Assembly (NCBI RefSeq): GCF_016907365.1
Contig: NZ_JAFBBV010000001.1
Span: forward strand, 2,852,001 to 2,916,000
Length of the DNA stretch: 64,000 nucleotides
Direction: 5' to 3'
Source: Oerskovia paurometabola
GTDB lineage: Bacteria; Actinomycetota; Actinomycetes; Actinomycetales; Cellulomonadaceae
Shown one piece after another: positions 1-8,218 of this stretch; within the stretch, counting starts at the first letter, position 1; each line of letters begins with the position of its first letter. The notes beneath the pieces are model-generated. The model was not told where the DNA came from. It made no database searches and was given only the letters and a program-made list of their open reading frames with translations. The position numbers and the translations under genes were made by a program.

Positions 1-17
1 GGTCAGGGAGTGCCCAC

Positions 18-41
18 GGGACACTCACCGACCAGTGTCCC
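18..41. terminator. Hairpin downstream of the SGNH hydrolase gene
   Basis: GGGACACT (18-25) and AGTGTCCC (34-41) form an 8-bp stem with an 8-nt loop, about 80 nt beyond the stop codon of the minus-strand esterase gene. There is no U tract, as is usual in high-GC actinobacteria, so the terminator role is inferred from position. Confidence 0.4.
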
Positions 42-122
42 CCCTCGGCCCCGCCTCCGCCAGGCCGGCCCCCTCGGATGTTGCGCAGTGCACACGCGCG
101 GTCGCGTGCCGCGCGCTCCTCC

Positions 123-755
123 TCAACGCAGCCGCACCACGCTCGTCCAGGCGTCCGCCAGCAGGTCGTGACCTGCCGGGGTGGGGTGCACGCCGTCGTA
201 CGCCCAGGCCTGGGGCCCCAGCCCGCTCGTCGCGACGGCCTGCGCGAACGGCCCGTCGGTCGCCACGAGCGCCAGCCCGTACTCGGTCGCGAGCCGCCGC
301 ACGACCTGGATCTTGGGGTCCAGGTCCTCGCGCCAGCCCCACTGCTCCGCGCGGACCGGCACCAGGAAGGGCTCGACCAGCACGATCGCGGCGCGGGGCG
401 CCCCGGCGCGGGTCCGGTCGAGCAGGTCGCGGTAGCCGGACTCGAACGCCTCGGTGCTCGTCGCATCCCCTGCGTCGTAGCGGCGCCAGGTGTCGTTGAT
501 CCCGATCTTGATCGAGACGAGGTCGGGCTCGAGCGCGAGGACGTCGGCGTCCCAGCGCGCCTGCAGGTCCACGACCCGGTGACCGCTCACGCCACGGTTG
601 AGCACCTCGATCCCGCGGCGCCCGCACACGCCGGCGACCCGGGCCGCATAGCCGTGCCCGAGCCCGAACTCCCCCTCGGCGACCCGCCCGGCGTCGGTGA
701 TCGAGTCGCCGATCAGGACGGCTCGCGACCCCGGGGCCAGCACCGCGCGGCTCAC
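123..755 (-). CDS. SGNH/GDSL-family hydrolase (candidate sialate O-acetylesterase)
   Basis: This is a 210-aa SGNH hydrolase without a signal peptide, so probably cytoplasmic. Block I (GDSIT) supplies the nucleophile Ser18, block III is GINDTW around Asn87, and the C-terminal DGVHPTPAGH holds the Asp-His pair. The GTG start overlaps the stop codon of the upstream GntR gene (GTGA), so the two are translationally coupled. The family removes acetyl or other acyl groups from sugars. Next to a sialic acid operon, the likely job is deacetylating O-acetylated sialic acids before cleavage by the lyase. The fold is clear; the substrate is inferred from context only. Confidence 0.85.
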   Translation of the reverse strand: MSRAVLAPGSRAVLIGDSITDAGRVAEGEFGLGHGYAARVAGVCGRRGIEVLNRGVSGHRVVDLQARWDADVLALEPDLVSIKIGINDTWRRYDAGDATSTEAFESGYRDLLDRTRAGAPRAAIVLVEPFLVPVRAEQWGWREDLDPKIQVVRRLATEYGLALVATDGPFAQAVATSGLGPQAWAYDGVHPTPAGHDLLADAWTSVVRLR

Positions 756-1579
756 GCCGTGCCCGCCTCGGCCGCGGCGGCCGGACGCTCGCCGGACGGC
801 TCCAGCGGCGCCCTCACCCCGGCGGACGCCGCACGCTCGGCCTCGACCGTGGCCGCCACCTGGCGCAGCGCGTCCTGGAGCGGCGCGTAGTGCGCGATGA
901 CCGCCTCCCGGTAGGCGTCGGCGTCCCCCGCCTCGGCCGCACGGAGCATGGCCCCGTGCGCCTTCGCGGTGAGGTCGATCTGCTCGGGCGCGGGCAGCCC
1001 CAGCTTGGGCGAGACCACCTGGTGCACATCCCAGAACGCGGTGCCGAGCTGTGCCACGAGGAAGTTGTCGAGGTGCGCGAGCAGGTGCGAGTGGAACTCG
1101 CGGTCCTCCTCGAAGAAGTCCTCGCCCTTCTGCGCCTTGCGCTCCATCGCGGCGACGAGGCTCTCGAGGTCGGGGTTCGAGGTGCCGGCCATCTCGGTGA
1201 CGATCTGCTCGGCCATCGACAGGTCGAGCGCCTGGCGCACCTCGACCACCTCGCGCAGCGCCGAGAAGTCGTCCCCCGGGATCAGCACCCCGCGGAACAC
1301 CAGCCCTTCGACCAGCGGCTTGAGCGAGAGCTGGCCCACGTAGGTGCCGTAGCCGTGCCGCACCTCGACGATGTCGAGGGCCGCGAGCGTCCTGATCGCC
1401 TCGCGGACGTTCGACCGGCTGACACCCAGGAGCGAGCACAGCTCGGCCTCGGTCGGCAGGAGATCGCCGGGCCGCAGATGGGCCCGCAGGATGTAGTCCT
1501 TGATCTGTTCGGTAGTCGTCGGGGGACGCACCCCCTGACCTCCGAAGCCCAGATGTGACACGGGCTCGGTAGCTGTCAT
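752..1579 (-). CDS. GntR/FadR-family transcriptional regulator of the sialic acid locus
   Basis: This 275-aa one-component regulator has an N-terminal GntR winged helix (about residues 20-85; LPTEAELCSLLGVSRSNVREAI is the helix-turn-helix region, followed by the wing HGYGTYVG). A C-terminal FCD-type ligand domain spans about 95-235. A strong GAGGAGGT ribosome site precedes the ATG. The gene is divergent from the sialic acid transport/catabolism operon with only 82 bp between starts, the usual arrangement for a local repressor. NanR of E. coli belongs to the same FadR subfamily, so a NanR-like role answering to sialic acid or a catabolic intermediate is a reasonable inference. Confidence 0.88.
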   Translation of the reverse strand: MTATEPVSHLGFGGQGVRPPTTTEQIKDYILRAHLRPGDLLPTEAELCSLLGVSRSNVREAIRTLAALDIVEVRHGYGTYVGQLSLKPLVEGLVFRGVLIPGDDFSALREVVEVRQALDLSMAEQIVTEMAGTSNPDLESLVAAMERKAQKGEDFFEEDREFHSHLLAHLDNFLVAQLGTAFWDVHQVVSPKLGLPAPEQIDLTAKAHGAMLRAAEAGDADAYREAVIAHYAPLQDALRQVAATVEAERAASAGVRAPLEPSGERPAAAAEAGTA

Positions 1580-1584
1580 GCGCC

Positions 1585-1641
1585 TTGACCTCCTCAGAAA
1601 TTGCCTCTACGGTTCAACCCTACCAGCGTCAGACATCAGAC
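1585..1641 (+). promoter_or_regulatory. Promoter and candidate operator of the sialic acid operon
   Basis: TTGACC (1585-1590), a 17-nt spacer and TACGGT (1608-1613) resemble a sigma-70 promoter pointing into the transporter genes. Just downstream, TCAGACATCAGACG (1629-1642) is a 7-bp direct repeat near the expected transcription start, where a repressor could block. A perfect FadR-type palindrome is not visible. Assignment to the adjacent GntR regulator is inference. Confidence 0.4.
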
Positions 1642-1661
1642 GTCCTATATCTGGAGAGTTC

Positions 1662-3302
1662 ATGGCTACCTCGATGGCGACTAGCACGAACGCGACCGAC
1701 ACCTCTCGCCGGAGCTTCCTCAAGCTCGCCGGCGTGATCGGCGCAGGAGCGGTGATCGCAGGCACGATCGCCGCCTGCGGCGGACCCGCGTCCACCTCGG
1801 CCGACCCGCAGACCACCCCCGCCACCGGCGGCGGGGCCAAGCCCAACCTCGACGGCACGATCGAGGCGGGCATCTCCTACGCCCTGTCGACCGGCTTCGA
1901 CCCCATGACGACGTCCGGCGCCGTGACCATGGCCGCCAACTGGCACGTCCTCGAGGGCCTCGTCGAGCTCGACCCGGCAGCCCGCACGCCCTACGCCGCG
2001 CTCGGCAAGGAGCTGCCCAAGAAGATCGACGAGACCACCTGGGAGGTCACGCTGCGCGACGGCGCGACGTTCCACGACGGCTCCCCCGTCACGGCCGACG
2101 ACGTGGTGTTCAGCTTCAACCGCGTCCTGGACCCGGCGAACGCCTCGCTCTACTCCCAGTTCCTGCCGTTCCTCGCCTCGGTCGCCGCCAAGGACGACAA
2201 GACGGTCACCTTCACGCTCAACTACCCGTTCGGGCTGTTCGTCGACCGCGTCTCGGTCGTCAAGATCGTCCCGAAGGCGATCGTCGAGGCCGACCCCAAG
2301 GCCTACGACTCGCTGCCCGTGGGCTCGGGCCCGTACAAGCTCACGAGCGCGACGGTCGACGACAAGATCACGTTCGAGCGCTTCGACGCCTACAACGGCT
2401 CGCGCCCCGCGCTCGCCAAGGCCATGACGTGGAACCTGCTCTCGGACGCCGCCGCTCGCGTGACCGCGGTCGAGTCGGGCCGCGTCCAGTCGATCGAGGA
2501 CGTGCCGTACCTCGACGTCGACCGCCTCGCGAACGCCGTCACCGTCGAGTCCGTCCAGTCGTTCGGTCTGCTGTTCATGATGTTCGACTGCACCAAGGCG
2601 CCGTTCACCGACAAGCGCGTGCGTCAGGCGTTCTTCCACGCGCTCGACATGGACAAGATCATCAGCACGGGCCTGCTCGGCAACGCGACCGCGGCGACCA
2701 GCTTCCTGCACAAGGAGCACCCGTCCTACGTCAAGGCCTCGACGGTCTACTCGCACGACCCCGCCAAGGCCAAGAAGCTCCTGGCCGACGCGGGCGTGAG
2801 CGGCCTGACGATCACCCTCCTGACGACCGACACGAGCTGGGTCAAGGACGTCGCCCCGCTCATCAAGGAGGACCTCGACGCGGTCGGGATCTCCACGACG
2901 CTCGACATCGGCCAGTCCGGCGGTCAGTACAAGAAGGTCGACGACGGCGGGCTCGAGGTCATGGTCGCCCCCGGTGACCCCTCGGTCTTCGGCAACGACC
3001 CCGACCTGCTGCTCCGCTGGTGGTACTCGGGCTCGGTGTGGCCGGTCAAGCGCTACCGCTGGGCCAGCACGCCCGAGTTCGCGGAGGTCACGCGCCTGCT
3101 CGACCAGGGTGCCGCCGAGCAGGACGCGGCCAAGCAGAAGAAGACCTGGGGCCAGGTCTTCGACATCCTCTCCGACGAGGTCCCGCTGTACCCGCTGCTG
3201 CACCGCAAGCTCCCCACGGCCTGGGAGGACTCGGCGCTGACCGGGTTCAAGCCCATCCCCGTCACGGGCCTGTCCTTCCTGGACGTCTCCCGCACCGCCT
3301 GA
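1662..3302 (+). CDS. ABC transporter substrate-binding lipoprotein (family 5), probable sialic acid binder
   Basis: This 546-aa extracytoplasmic binding protein of the peptide/nickel/opine (SBP_bac_5) class starts with a twin-arginine signal (SRRSFLK, residues 15-21). A hydrophobic stretch and lipobox IAAC follow, with lipidated Cys39. The characteristic DGxxxTADDVVFSFNR segment lies near residues 140-155. An upstream in-frame ATG at 1578 is rejected because it would translate through the promoter; ATG 1662 has GGAGAG just ahead. It heads an operon with two permease modules, two ATPase modules and nanA/nanK/nanE homologues. By analogy with the Sat/Sia-type sialic acid ABC importers, it likely delivers free sialic acid. 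Confidence 0.88.
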   Translation: MATSMATSTNATDTSRRSFLKLAGVIGAGAVIAGTIAACGGPASTSADPQTTPATGGGAKPNLDGTIEAGISYALSTGFDPMTTSGAVTMAANWHVLEGLVELDPAARTPYAALGKELPKKIDETTWEVTLRDGATFHDGSPVTADDVVFSFNRVLDPANASLYSQFLPFLASVAAKDDKTVTFTLNYPFGLFVDRVSVVKIVPKAIVEADPKAYDSLPVGSGPYKLTSATVDDKITFERFDAYNGSRPALAKAMTWNLLSDAAARVTAVESGRVQSIEDVPYLDVDRLANAVTVESVQSFGLLFMMFDCTKAPFTDKRVRQAFFHALDMDKIISTGLLGNATAATSFLHKEHPSYVKASTVYSHDPAKAKKLLADAGVSGLTITLLTTDTSWVKDVAPLIKEDLDAVGISTTLDIGQSGGQYKKVDDGGLEVMVAPGDPSVFGNDPDLLLRWWYSGSVWPVKRYRWASTPEFAEVTRLLDQGAAEQDAAKQKKTWGQVFDILSDEVPLYPLLHRKLPTAWEDSALTGFKPIPVTGLSFLDVSRTA

Positions 3303-3371
3303 CGTCCCCGTGTTCCGGGTGGCGGCGGCGCCTGCGCCGCCGCCACCCACCCCGACCCCGAGGAGTACCGC

Positions 3372-4325
3372 GTGACCGCGCTCCTACGACTGACCGGACG
3401 ACGCCTGGTCGCCCTGCCCGTCATGATCCTGGGCATCACCCTGCTCGTCTTCGTCGTCATGCAGTTCGCGCCCAGCGACCAGGCGACCAACGCCCTCGGC
3501 GAGTCCGCCACGGACGCGGCCAAGGAGGCCTACCGGGCGGCCAACGGGCTCAACGACCCGATGCTCGTGCAGTACGGCAACTTCCTGGCCGGCCTCGTGC
3601 GCGGCGACATGGGCATGACCGTCCCGCCCTCTCAGCCCGTGAACGAGCTCATCGCCAACGCGTTCCCGCTCACGCTCCAGCTCACGTTCATGGGCCTGGC
3701 GATCGCCGTCGTGCTCGCGCTCGTGCTCGGTGTGACCGCCGCCCTCTACCGCGACCGCTGGCCCGACCAGGCCATCCGCGTCCTGTCGATCGCGGGCGTC
3801 GCGACGCCGTCGTTCTGGCTCGCGATCCTCCTCATCCAGCAGTTCTCGCTGCGCCTGGACTGGTTCCCGTCGGGCGGGTACACGAACCCGTCGGACGACT
3901 TCGGGAAGTTCCTCGCCTCGATGTTCCTGCCCGCACTCTCGCTCGCCATCCCGGTCGCGGCGTCGCTGACCCGTGTGGTCCGCACCGCGATGGTCGAGGA
4001 GCTCGACCGCGACTACGTGCGGACCGCGATCGGCTCGGGCCTGCCCCGCGGCGTGGTGGTCGGGCGCAACGTCCTGCGCAACGCGCTCATCACGCCCATC
4101 ACGGTGCTCGGCCTGCGCGTCGGCTACCTCATGGGTGGCGCGGTCATCATCGAGGTCATCTTCGACCTGCCCGGCATGGGCAAGCTCATCCTCAACGGCG
4201 TGACCGCGAGCGACACCGCCCTGGTGCAGGGAGTGACGCTGACCGTCGCCCTGACCTTCGTGGTCGTCAACATCCTGGTCGACCTCCTCTACCTCGTCGT
4301 CAACCCTCGAATCCGGACGGTGTGA
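3372..4325 (+). CDS. ABC transporter permease, DppB type
   Basis: This 317-aa inner-membrane permease of the dipeptide/oligopeptide group has six predicted membrane segments. The first follows the N-terminal RLVALPVMILGITLLVF. The EAA-like cytoplasmic loop that docks the ATPase (REDYVRTAIGSGL-type, here DRDYVRTAIGSGLPR) lies near residues 214-230. GTG is the start, with GAGGAG about 8 nt upstream. The gene sits 69 nt after the binding protein gene and 1 nt before the permease-ATPase fusion. It should pair with the fusion's membrane domain to form the channel. Confidence 0.9.
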   Translation: MTALLRLTGRRLVALPVMILGITLLVFVVMQFAPSDQATNALGESATDAAKEAYRAANGLNDPMLVQYGNFLAGLVRGDMGMTVPPSQPVNELIANAFPLTLQLTFMGLAIAVVLALVLGVTAALYRDRWPDQAIRVLSIAGVATPSFWLAILLIQQFSLRLDWFPSGGYTNPSDDFGKFLASMFLPALSLAIPVAASLTRVVRTAMVEELDRDYVRTAIGSGLPRGVVVGRNVLRNALITPITVLGLRVGYLMGGAVIIEVIFDLPGMGKLILNGVTASDTALVQGVTLTVALTFVVVNILVDLLYLVVNPRIRTV

Positions 4326-4326
4326 C

Positions 4327-6432
4327 ATGCGTCGGAAGCTGACAGAACGACTGTCCCGCCCGGGCCTGCGCCTCGCGGCCCTCCCCCTGGGTTCCAAGAT
4401 CGCCCTCGGTTTCGTGCTCCTGGTCGCGCTCCTGGCGATCTTCGCCCCGCTCGTCGCGGCCTACGACCCGCTGCAGTCCGGCATGCCGGCCCAGCCGCCG
4501 TCGGGCGAGCACTGGTTCGGCACGGACCGCACGGGCCGCGACATCTTCTCCCGCATCGTCTACGGGGCCCGCTACTCGCTCGTGATCGGTCTGGGAGCCA
4601 CGGCCGTGGCCCTGGTCGCCGGTGCGATCCTCGGCTCGATCGCCGCGACGGCCCACAAGGCCGTGAGCGAGACGCTCATGCGCATCCTCGACATCATCAT
4701 GGCCTTCCCGGGAATCGCCCTGGCCGTGGTCTTCGTGGCCGTGTGGGGCAAGTCCCTGCCGGTCCTCATCTTCACGATCGCGTTCCTCTACACCCCGCAG
4801 ATCGCCCGCATCGTCCGCGCCAACGTCCTGAGCCAGTTCGGCGAGGACTACGTGTCGGCCGAGAAGGTCATCGGCGCGCGGACCTCGCTGATCCTGATGA
4901 AGCACGTGGCCCGCAACTGCATCGCCCCGATCATGGTGTTCGCGACCGTCCTGGTCGCCGACGCGATCGTGTTCGAGGCGAGCCTGTCGTTCATCGGCGC
5001 GGGCGTGCAGGACCCCGAGCCCTCGTGGGGCAACGTCATCGCCTACGGCCGCAACCTCCTGCTCAACGGCGGCTGGTGGGCGACGTTCTTCCCCGGCATG
5101 GCGATCCTCCTGACGGTCCTCTCGCTCAACGTCCTGTCAGAGGGCCTCACGGACGCCATGGTCCGCCCCGCGGCTCGCAAGCCGGCCGAGGCTCGCGCCG
5201 CCGCCGCCGCCGAGGACGCAGCGCACGCGACCGACCCGCTGACCGAGCCCGACGCCGACGCGCCCCTGGAGTACACGGGTGGCGCCGACCTGCGCGAGCC
5301 CCGCGTGCTCGACGAGCTCGTCGCCGACACCTCGGTGATCCCCGACCCGGAGATCGCGATCGCGGCGGCCGCCGCCCAGCGCGAGGCCCTCGCGGTCCAG
5401 CTCGAGCGCCTGCGCGTCGTCGAGGCCGCCCGTACGGACCGCCTGGTCTACACGGGCGACGCGGCTCCGCTGCTCGAGGTCAAGAACCTCTCGATCCGCT
5501 TCCCCGAACGGCACGGCGACGTGGCCGTCGTGGACGACATCAGCTTCTCGGTGCGTCCCGGCGAGACCATGGCGCTGGTCGGCGAGTCCGGCTGCGGCAA
5601 GTCGCTCACGAGCCTCGCGGTCATGGGCCTGCTGCCCTCGTCCGCCCAGGTCACGGGAGAGATCCTGCTCGACGGCGTCGACCTGCTCACGGCGACCCCG
5701 GCGCGCCGCAACGCGCTGCGCGGCCACGAGATGGCCATGGTCTACCAGGACGCGCTGAGCTCGCTCAACCCGTCCATGCTGATCCGCTCGCAGATGGCGC
5801 AGCTCGTCAAGAGGGGCGGGACGCGCACCGCGGTCGAGCTCCTCGAGCTCGTGGGCCTCGACGCGGACCGCACTCTCAAGAGCTACCCGCACGAGCTCTC
5901 GGGCGGGCAGCGCCAACGTGTGCTCATCGCGATGGCCCTCACGCGTGACCCGCGCCTGGTCGTCGCCGACGAGCCGACCACGGCCCTCGACGTCACGGTC
6001 CAGAAGCAGGTCGTGGACCTGCTCAACGAGCTCCGGGAGGAGCTCGGGTTCGCGATGGTCTTCGTGAGCCACGACCTGGCGCTCGTCGCGTCGCTCGCGC
6101 ACCGCGTGACGGTCATGTACGCGGGCCAGGTCGTGGAGTCGGCACCCGTGCCGAGCCTGCTCATGAACCCGCAGCACGAGTACACGCGCGGGCTGCTCGG
6201 GGCGGTGCTGTCGATCGAGTCGGGGGCGAAGCGCCTGCACCAGATCCCCGGCACGGTCCCCTCGCCGCGAGACTTCGCGACGGGCGACCGCTTCGCCCCT
6301 CGGTCCTCGCGGCCGCAGGACGCGTTCGTGCCCCGTCCCCCGTTGCGCACGCTGCCGGGGACCGACCACCGCTACGCCAGCCACACCGAGTCGACCGACA
6401 GCGGTCTCCTGGTCCAGGAAGGTGCCCGATGA
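4327..6432 (+). CDS. ABC transporter permease-ATPase fusion (DppC + DppD)
   Basis: One 701-aa chain joins a DppC-type permease (about residues 15-285, with the N-terminal HWFGTDRTGRDIFSR motif and six membrane segments) to an ABC ATPase (about 380-625). They are linked by about 90 Ala/acid-rich residues. Walker A is GESGCGKS (419-426), the signature LSGGQRQR is near 524, and Walker B VVADEPT is near 545. The C-terminal oligopeptide-transporter extension is present (IPGTVPSP...FAPR), but the Cys that normally follows FAPR is replaced by Ser. A fused permease-ATPase is, as I recall, also found in SatC-type sialic acid transporters, so the fusion is probably authentic. The gene overlaps the next ATPase gene by ATGA. 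Confidence 0.88.
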   Translation: MRRKLTERLSRPGLRLAALPLGSKIALGFVLLVALLAIFAPLVAAYDPLQSGMPAQPPSGEHWFGTDRTGRDIFSRIVYGARYSLVIGLGATAVALVAGAILGSIAATAHKAVSETLMRILDIIMAFPGIALAVVFVAVWGKSLPVLIFTIAFLYTPQIARIVRANVLSQFGEDYVSAEKVIGARTSLILMKHVARNCIAPIMVFATVLVADAIVFEASLSFIGAGVQDPEPSWGNVIAYGRNLLLNGGWWATFFPGMAILLTVLSLNVLSEGLTDAMVRPAARKPAEARAAAAAEDAAHATDPLTEPDADAPLEYTGGADLREPRVLDELVADTSVIPDPEIAIAAAAAQREALAVQLERLRVVEAARTDRLVYTGDAAPLLEVKNLSIRFPERHGDVAVVDDISFSVRPGETMALVGESGCGKSLTSLAVMGLLPSSAQVTGEILLDGVDLLTATPARRNALRGHEMAMVYQDALSSLNPSMLIRSQMAQLVKRGGTRTAVELLELVGLDADRTLKSYPHELSGGQRQRVLIAMALTRDPRLVVADEPTTALDVTVQKQVVDLLNELREELGFAMVFVSHDLALVASLAHRVTVMYAGQVVESAPVPSLLMNPQHEYTRGLLGAVLSIESGAKRLHQIPGTVPSPRDFATGDRFAPRSSRPQDAFVPRPPLRTLPGTDHRYASHTESTDSGLLVQEGAR

Positions 6433-7223
6433 GCGAGAAGACTCCCGTCCTGGAGCTCAAGGACGTGCACGTGGTGCACAAGGCCCGCACGGGCAAGCTC
6501 TTCCGCCCGGACCGCGTCCACGCGGTCGCCGGGGTCGACATGGCCGTGCGCCGTGGCGAGACCATCGGCATCGTGGGCGAGTCGGGCTGCGGCAAGTCGA
6601 CGCTCGCGAAGGTCATGGTGGGTCTGCAGGCCCCCACGAGCGGCGACGTCGTGTTCAACGGCCGCAGCGTGCTCAAGCGCAACGCCCGCACCCGCAAGGA
6701 GTTCGGGCGCGCGATCTCGATCGTGTTCCAGGACCCGTCGACGGCTCTCAACGGCCGCATGCTCGTGCGCGACATCCTGCGCGACCCGCTCGACGTGCAC
6801 CAGATCGGCTCCCCCCGGGACCGGGAGCGTCGCGTGAGCGAACTCCTCGACCTCGTGGGCCTGCCCCAGTCGGCCCTCGACGTGCTGCCGAGCCAGGTCT
6901 CGGGCGGTCAGCGCCAGCGCGTGGCGATCGCCCGTGCCCTGGCCCTCGACCCGGACGTGATCGTCGCGGACGAGCCCACGTCGGCGCTCGACGTCTCCGT
7001 GCGGGCCCAGGTCCTCAACCTCCTGACGGACCTCAAGGCCCGCCTGGACCTCGGGCTCGTGTTCATCTCGCACGACATCCAGACCGTCCGGTACGTCTCG
7101 GACCGCATCGCGGTCATGTACTTCGGGAAGGTCGTCGAGGAGGGCACGGCCGAGGAGGTCTTCGACCGCCCGACGAACGACTACACCCGGACCCTGCTCG
7201 GCGCCGCGCCGACGCTGCTCTGA
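6429..7223 (+). CDS. ABC transporter ATP-binding protein, DppF type
   Basis: This 264-aa ATPase has Walker A GESGCGKST (about residues 49-57), a VSGGQRQR signature, Walker B VIVADEPTSALD and the H-loop FISHD. It should pair with the ATPase domain of the preceding fusion protein to power the importer. The start codon overlaps the fusion's stop codon (ATGA), giving translational coupling and equal stoichiometry. The C-terminal extension typical of DppF is short, ending soon after NDYTRTLLGAAP. Confidence 0.9.
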   Translation: MSEKTPVLELKDVHVVHKARTGKLFRPDRVHAVAGVDMAVRRGETIGIVGESGCGKSTLAKVMVGLQAPTSGDVVFNGRSVLKRNARTRKEFGRAISIVFQDPSTALNGRMLVRDILRDPLDVHQIGSPRDRERRVSELLDLVGLPQSALDVLPSQVSGGQRQRVAIARALALDPDVIVADEPTSALDVSVRAQVLNLLTDLKARLDLGLVFISHDIQTVRYVSDRIAVMYFGKVVEEGTAEEVFDRPTNDYTRTLLGAAPTLL

Positions 7224-7294
7224 CGGTCCACCATCCACCCGGCGCCGGGCGGAGCCTTCCGCCCGGCACCACCGCACCATCCTTGGAGTCCGCT

Positions 7295-8218
7295 GTGCCC
7301 ACCACGACCACCTTCTCCGGTGTCATCCCTCCCGTCGTCACCCCGCTCACGGCCGACGGCGAGCTCGACCGCGCGTCGTTCGAGCGCCTCATCACGAGCC
7401 AGCTCGACGCGGGCGTGCACGGCCTGTTCGTGCTCGGTTCGTCGGGAGAGGTCGCGTACCTCGACGACGCGCGCCGCTCCCAGGTCATGGAGGCCGCGGT
7501 CGAGATCACCGCAGGCCGCGTGCCCGTCATGGCGGGCGTGATCGACCTGACGACGCGCCGCGTCGCGGACCAGGTCCGCCGGGCGCAGGACGCGGGGGTC
7601 GACGCGGTCGTCGCGACGGCTCCCCTGTACATCCGCACGAACGACGACGAGATCGAGCGTCACTTCCGGGGCGTCGCCGCGGCGAGCGACCTGCCGCTGT
7701 TCGCGTACGACGTCCCGGTGTGCGTGCACTCGAAGCTCGACCTGGGCATGCTGGTCCGCCTGGGCTCGGAGGGCGTCATCGCGGGCGTCAAGGACTCGAG
7801 CGGTGACGACGTCGGCTTCCGGCGCCTGGTCGCGGCGAACCGTGCCGCGGGCAGCCCGCTGCGCCTGTTCACGGGTCACGAGGTCGTCGTCGACGGCATG
7901 CTGCTGCTCGGCGCCGACGGTGTGGTCCCCGGCCTCGGCAACGTCGACCCGGCGGGCTACGTGCGTCTGTGGGACGCGGCGCAGGCCGGCGACTGGGTCC
8001 GGGCCCGCGACGAGCAGGACCGTCTCGCGTCGCTGTTCGAGATCGTTTTCCAGCCCCGCGGCTACAGCGGCGGCGCGAGCGGCCTGGGCGCGTTCAAGAC
8101 GTCGCTGCAGCTCCTCGGCGTGATCGGGTCCAACGTCATGACGACCCCGGCTCCCGCCCTGGAGGGCGAGGTCGTCGACCAGATCAAGGTGATCCTCGCG
8201 GAGGCCGGGCTGCTGTGA
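7295..8218 (+). CDS. nanA: Dihydrodipicolinate synthase-family lyase, probable N-acetylneuraminate lyase
   Basis: This 307-aa class I aldolase TIM barrel has the family GSSGE loop (48-52), the general-acid Tyr138 (FAYDVP) and the Schiff-base Lys166 (GVKDSSGD). GTG at 7295 is chosen because TTGGAG lies 6 nt upstream; nothing convincing is found further 5'. The family includes DapA and NanA. The flanking transporter, ROK kinase and NanE favour cleavage of N-acetylneuraminate to N-acetylmannosamine and pyruvate over lysine biosynthesis. The start of the next gene overlaps its stop (GTGA). Symbol by context. Confidence 0.8.
   Translation: MPTTTTFSGVIPPVVTPLTADGELDRASFERLITSQLDAGVHGLFVLGSSGEVAYLDDARRSQVMEAAVEITAGRVPVMAGVIDLTTRRVADQVRRAQDAGVDAVVATAPLYIRTNDDEIERHFRGVAAASDLPLFAYDVPVCVHSKLDLGMLVRLGSEGVIAGVKDSSGDDVGFRRLVAANRAAGSPLRLFTGHEVVVDGMLLLGADGVVPGLGNVDPAGYVRLWDAAQAGDWVRARDEQDRLASLFEIVFQPRGYSGGASGLGAFKTSLQLLGVIGSNVMTTPAPALEGEVVDQIKVILAEAGLL

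Noticed and set aside
1578..1661. Upstream start for the sialic acid binding protein
   Set aside because: It would translate through the promoter and put 28 odd residues before the Tat signal. ATG 1662 has a ribosome site.
4743..5948. 401-codon overlapping frame inside the permease-ATPase fusion gene
   Set aside because: Arg/Gly/Pro-rich shadow frame without any domain. The fusion frame shows intact ATPase and permease motifs throughout.
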